From contig JAJYMU010000033.1 of the NCBI GenBank assembly GCA_021786655.1, positions 1-6,812 of the forward strand: a DNA stretch of 6,812 nucleotides. Reading direction: 5' to 3'. This document shows positions 5,530 to 6,812 of this stretch, in pieces. Origin of the DNA: Bacteroidota bacterium. GTDB taxonomy: Bacteria; Bacteroidota; Ignavibacteria; Ignavibacteriales; Melioribacteraceae. The translations under genes and the position numbers were made by a program. Position 1 is the stretch's first letter. The number at the start of each line of letters is the position of its first letter. The notes under the pieces were generated by a model, which ran no database searches, was not told where the DNA came from, and worked only from the letters and a program-made list of their open reading frames with translations.

Positions 5530-5787
5530 ATGAGCAAAACAATAAGACTTGATGCAACCGTTACTTCCACGCGTCCGGATTTGCAAGTGAACGCAAACAG
5601 AATTATCGGTCCCGGATTGCCGGGCAGCTTTATAATTATTGATGGCAAACATATACCGAATATGGATGATGATGCGATGAGGGGGAGGATAGAAATAAGA
5701 AATAAGAAATCAGAAATAAGTATAGAAGAGAAAAAAGAGGAAAAGAAAACCGATGCTGTCGATCAAAACGATTCTTCGAAATCATAG
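5530..5787 (+). CDS. Small phage protein of unknown function with repeat-derived C-terminus
   Basis: An 85-residue protein not recognised as a named family. Residues 1-52 look like a genuine folded unit: a strand (KTIRLDATVTS), NANRIIGPGLPGSFIIIDGKHIPN, then MDDDAM. The remaining third (RIEIRNKKSEISIEEKKEEKK, then TDAVDQNDSSKS; about 53-85) is low-complexity, charged and probably disordered. Its first part is encoded by a heptamer array at 5691-5718. The start is well supported by AAAGGAG at 5517-5523, 6 bases before the ATG. The reading overlaps the next gene by 35 bases. The position between tail terminator and tail tube suggests a small tail accessory protein, but no function can be claimed. 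Confidence 0.7.
   Translation: MSKTIRLDATVTSTRPDLQVNANRIIGPGLPGSFIIIDGKHIPNMDDDAMRGRIEIRNKKSEISIEEKKEEKKTDAVDQNDSSKS
5691..5718. repeat. Heptamer tandem array inside a coding region, four copies
   Basis: Four adjoining 7-bp units: AGAAATA, AGAAATA, AGAAATC, AGAAATA. They lie within the 3' third of the 85-residue gene. Because 7 is not a multiple of 3, any change in copy number other than by three shifts the reading frame of everything downstream. The purine-rich A/G sequence continues to about 5750 with less regularity. Confidence 0.85.
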
Positions 5788-5959
5788 CAATGCAACAATT
5801 GCCGCGCGTACAGGATACCCAGAAAATTTTATTCACATGTTCCGCAAAAACGATATTGATCATTTTTCAATTAGAACCGATAACGAAGGCAGAGGGATAC
5901 CAACTAGAAGCGTGCTCGAACAAAAAATTTTAAAAAGTTTTGAAACAAAGAGAGGTTAA
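5753..5959 (+). CDS. Small protein with possible helix-turn-helix, unknown function
   Basis: A 68-residue basic protein, not recognised. Residues 13-30 (NATIAARTGYPENFIHMF) have the spacing of a helix-turn-helix: TIAARTG as first helix and turn, ENFIHMF as recognition helix. A middle segment FSIRTDNEGRGIPTRS (38-53) and a C-terminal helix VLEQKILKSFETKRG follow. It is too short and too lightly supported to call a DNA-binding protein. The ATG at 5753 is the first after an in-frame TAG at 5723. AGAGG at 5736-5740 is 12 bases away, longer than ideal, so coupling with the upstream gene, which it overlaps by 35 bases, may help. The tail tube gene starts two bases after its stop. It could instead be a small tail accessory protein working with the 85-residue product. 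Confidence 0.6.
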   Translation: MLSIKTILRNHSNATIAARTGYPENFIHMFRKNDIDHFSIRTDNEGRGIPTRSVLEQKILKSFETKRG

Positions 5960-5961
5960 TC

Positions 5962-6812
5962 ATGGATTTAAAGAGATATGCGGTTCTCGTCAAACAAGAA
6001 GTAACTTACGGAACAGATCCAACGCCGGCAATAAGCGCGGATGAAATTATTTTTCACGGCGAACCTTCATTCGATTGCGTTACCAAACCGTTTGAACGAC
6101 CGGTTGCATTGGGTTATTTCGGCAAACTCCCGGCGCTCATAATCGGCGAAGCATATAAACTAAACGGAAAATGCGAACTCACTCCTTCCGGTGTTGCCGG
6201 TACGCCGCCGAGAATTGGCAGAATCTTACGAGCCGCAAACTGCACCGAGACAATCAGCGCGGGTGTAAGCGTTGGTTATACTCCGCACTCAACTTTTCTT
6301 GGCGATAGTGTTGCAATCTATTTCTGGGCGGGCGGAACGAAACACATTCTTCTTGGCTGCGTTGCAAATGTTAAATGGGCTAAGATTGCGGGTGAACCAA
6401 TTATGTTGGACGTTGAATTCACCGGATTATACGGCGGAACGATTGCAGACGCCGCTTTCCCGACGCTAGTTCTTGAAAGTGCAAGCCCAATGATCTGGAC
6501 CGCGGCTAATTTCAAATTTAACGCGGTTACTACTTTAATTTGCAGCAAACTCGATTTTGATTTCGGCAACGTCATCACAGCGCGCAAAGACGCAAACGCA
6601 ACTGTAACACCGGGTATCAGCCGCTATTACATTTCAGATAGAGCGCCGAAAGTTTCATTCGATATTGAGAAAGAAGATCTCTCAACATTGAATCCGTGGA
6701 CGCTGCATACCGCGCAAACACTTTGCGATCTTGAAACCAAACCAACCGGTAGCGCCGGTAGTAAGATCGAACTCTTAATTAATGATATAACGCTAGATGC
6801 GCCCAAGTACGG
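5962..6812 (+). CDS. Phage tail tube protein (Phage_tube_2-like), 3' end outside window
   Basis: The visible 283 residues are uninterrupted to the right edge. The protein would be the major subunit of the tail tube, stacking as rings around the tape measure. Family-like features: an N-terminal VLVKQEVTYGTDPTPAISAD (8-27) entry motif; the beta-rich LPALIIGEAYKLNGKCEL (56-73); GTPPRIGRILRAANCTET (80-97), matching the 'GTAPxxGxLLRAxGxxET' pattern; VSVGYTP (102-108); then GCVANVKWAKIAGEPIMLDVEFTGLYG (132-158). The second half starts a repeat-like second beta unit (SKLDFDFGN, YYISDRAPKVSFDIE). Typical members are around 300 residues or somewhat more, so little should be missing. The ATG is preceded by AGAGG at 5951-5955 with 6 bases between and begins two bases after the previous stop. 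Its place after the tail terminator corresponds to lambda gene V. Confidence 0.85.
   Translation, partial: MDLKRYAVLVKQEVTYGTDPTPAISADEIIFHGEPSFDCVTKPFERPVALGYFGKLPALIIGEAYKLNGKCELTPSGVAGTPPRIGRILRAANCTETISAGVSVGYTPHSTFLGDSVAIYFWAGGTKHILLGCVANVKWAKIAGEPIMLDVEFTGLYGGTIADAAFPTLVLESASPMIWTAANFKFNAVTTLICSKLDFDFGNVITARKDANATVTPGISRYYISDRAPKVSFDIEKEDLSTLNPWTLHTAQTLCDLETKPTGSAGSKIELLINDITLDAPKY

Noticed and set aside
5359..5652. Overlapping minus-strand open frames of 97 and 87 codons
   Set aside because: Their sequence (repeated LLLTAYCLPLT-type words) is the antisense of the heptamer array and of neighbouring sense genes. Such repeat-derived frames are not genes.
5465..5718. CRISPR-like repeats
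   Set aside because: The units are 7 bp and directly adjacent, without spacers; this is a simple tandem repeat.
6272..6469. 65-codon + strand frame and 89-codon minus-strand frame (6318-6587)
   Set aside because: Both lie inside the tail tube gene, whose own frame is uninterrupted and matches a known family.

Overview
The window is a stretch of a tailed-phage (siphovirus-type, lambda/HK97-like) virion structural module. All genes are on the + strand and tightly packed, with ATGA overlaps or short gaps. It could be an integrated prophage or a free phage: no integrase, attachment site or host gene is in view. The host is not settled by this sequence. Moderate AT-richness, good Shine-Dalgarno sites, a signal peptide ending in Cys-Ala-Gln and dispersed heptamer and intergenic repeats would fit a Bacteroidota/Ignavibacteriota-type bacterium, but that is a weak inference.

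The layout follows lambda head-to-tail gene order. Bases 3-362 are the end of a gpW-like head-tail joining protein with an unusual N-terminal extension. Bases 359-1936 encode a lambda-family portal (gpB-like). Bases 1948-3864 encode a single polypeptide joining an HK97-type prohead protease, a helical scaffold-like linker and an HK97-fold major capsid protein. A 75-base gap carries a perfect hairpin. Bases 3940-4137 encode a 65-residue protein in the gpFI position. Bases 4195-4701 encode a protein with a Sec signal peptide, which is out of place in a head gene cluster. Bases 4703-5014 (gpFII-like head-tail attachment) and 5011-5460 (gpU-like tail terminator) form the neck. Two small genes (5530-5787 and 5753-5959) lie next to heptamer repeat arrays. 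A Phage_tube_2-like tail tube gene starts at 5962 and runs off the right edge.

Together these genes would build the portal vertex, make and mature the capsid shell, close the neck and begin the tail. Terminase should lie just left of the window; tail assembly chaperones and tape measure should lie to the right.

The most interesting points are: (1) a near-perfect Shine-Dalgarno site and ATG inside the protease-capsid fusion, exactly at the domain boundary, predicting a second protease-free capsid product; (2) the exported protein placed between capsid and connector genes; (3) a 7-bp tandem array inside a small coding region, where copy number sets the reading frame of the protein's tail.
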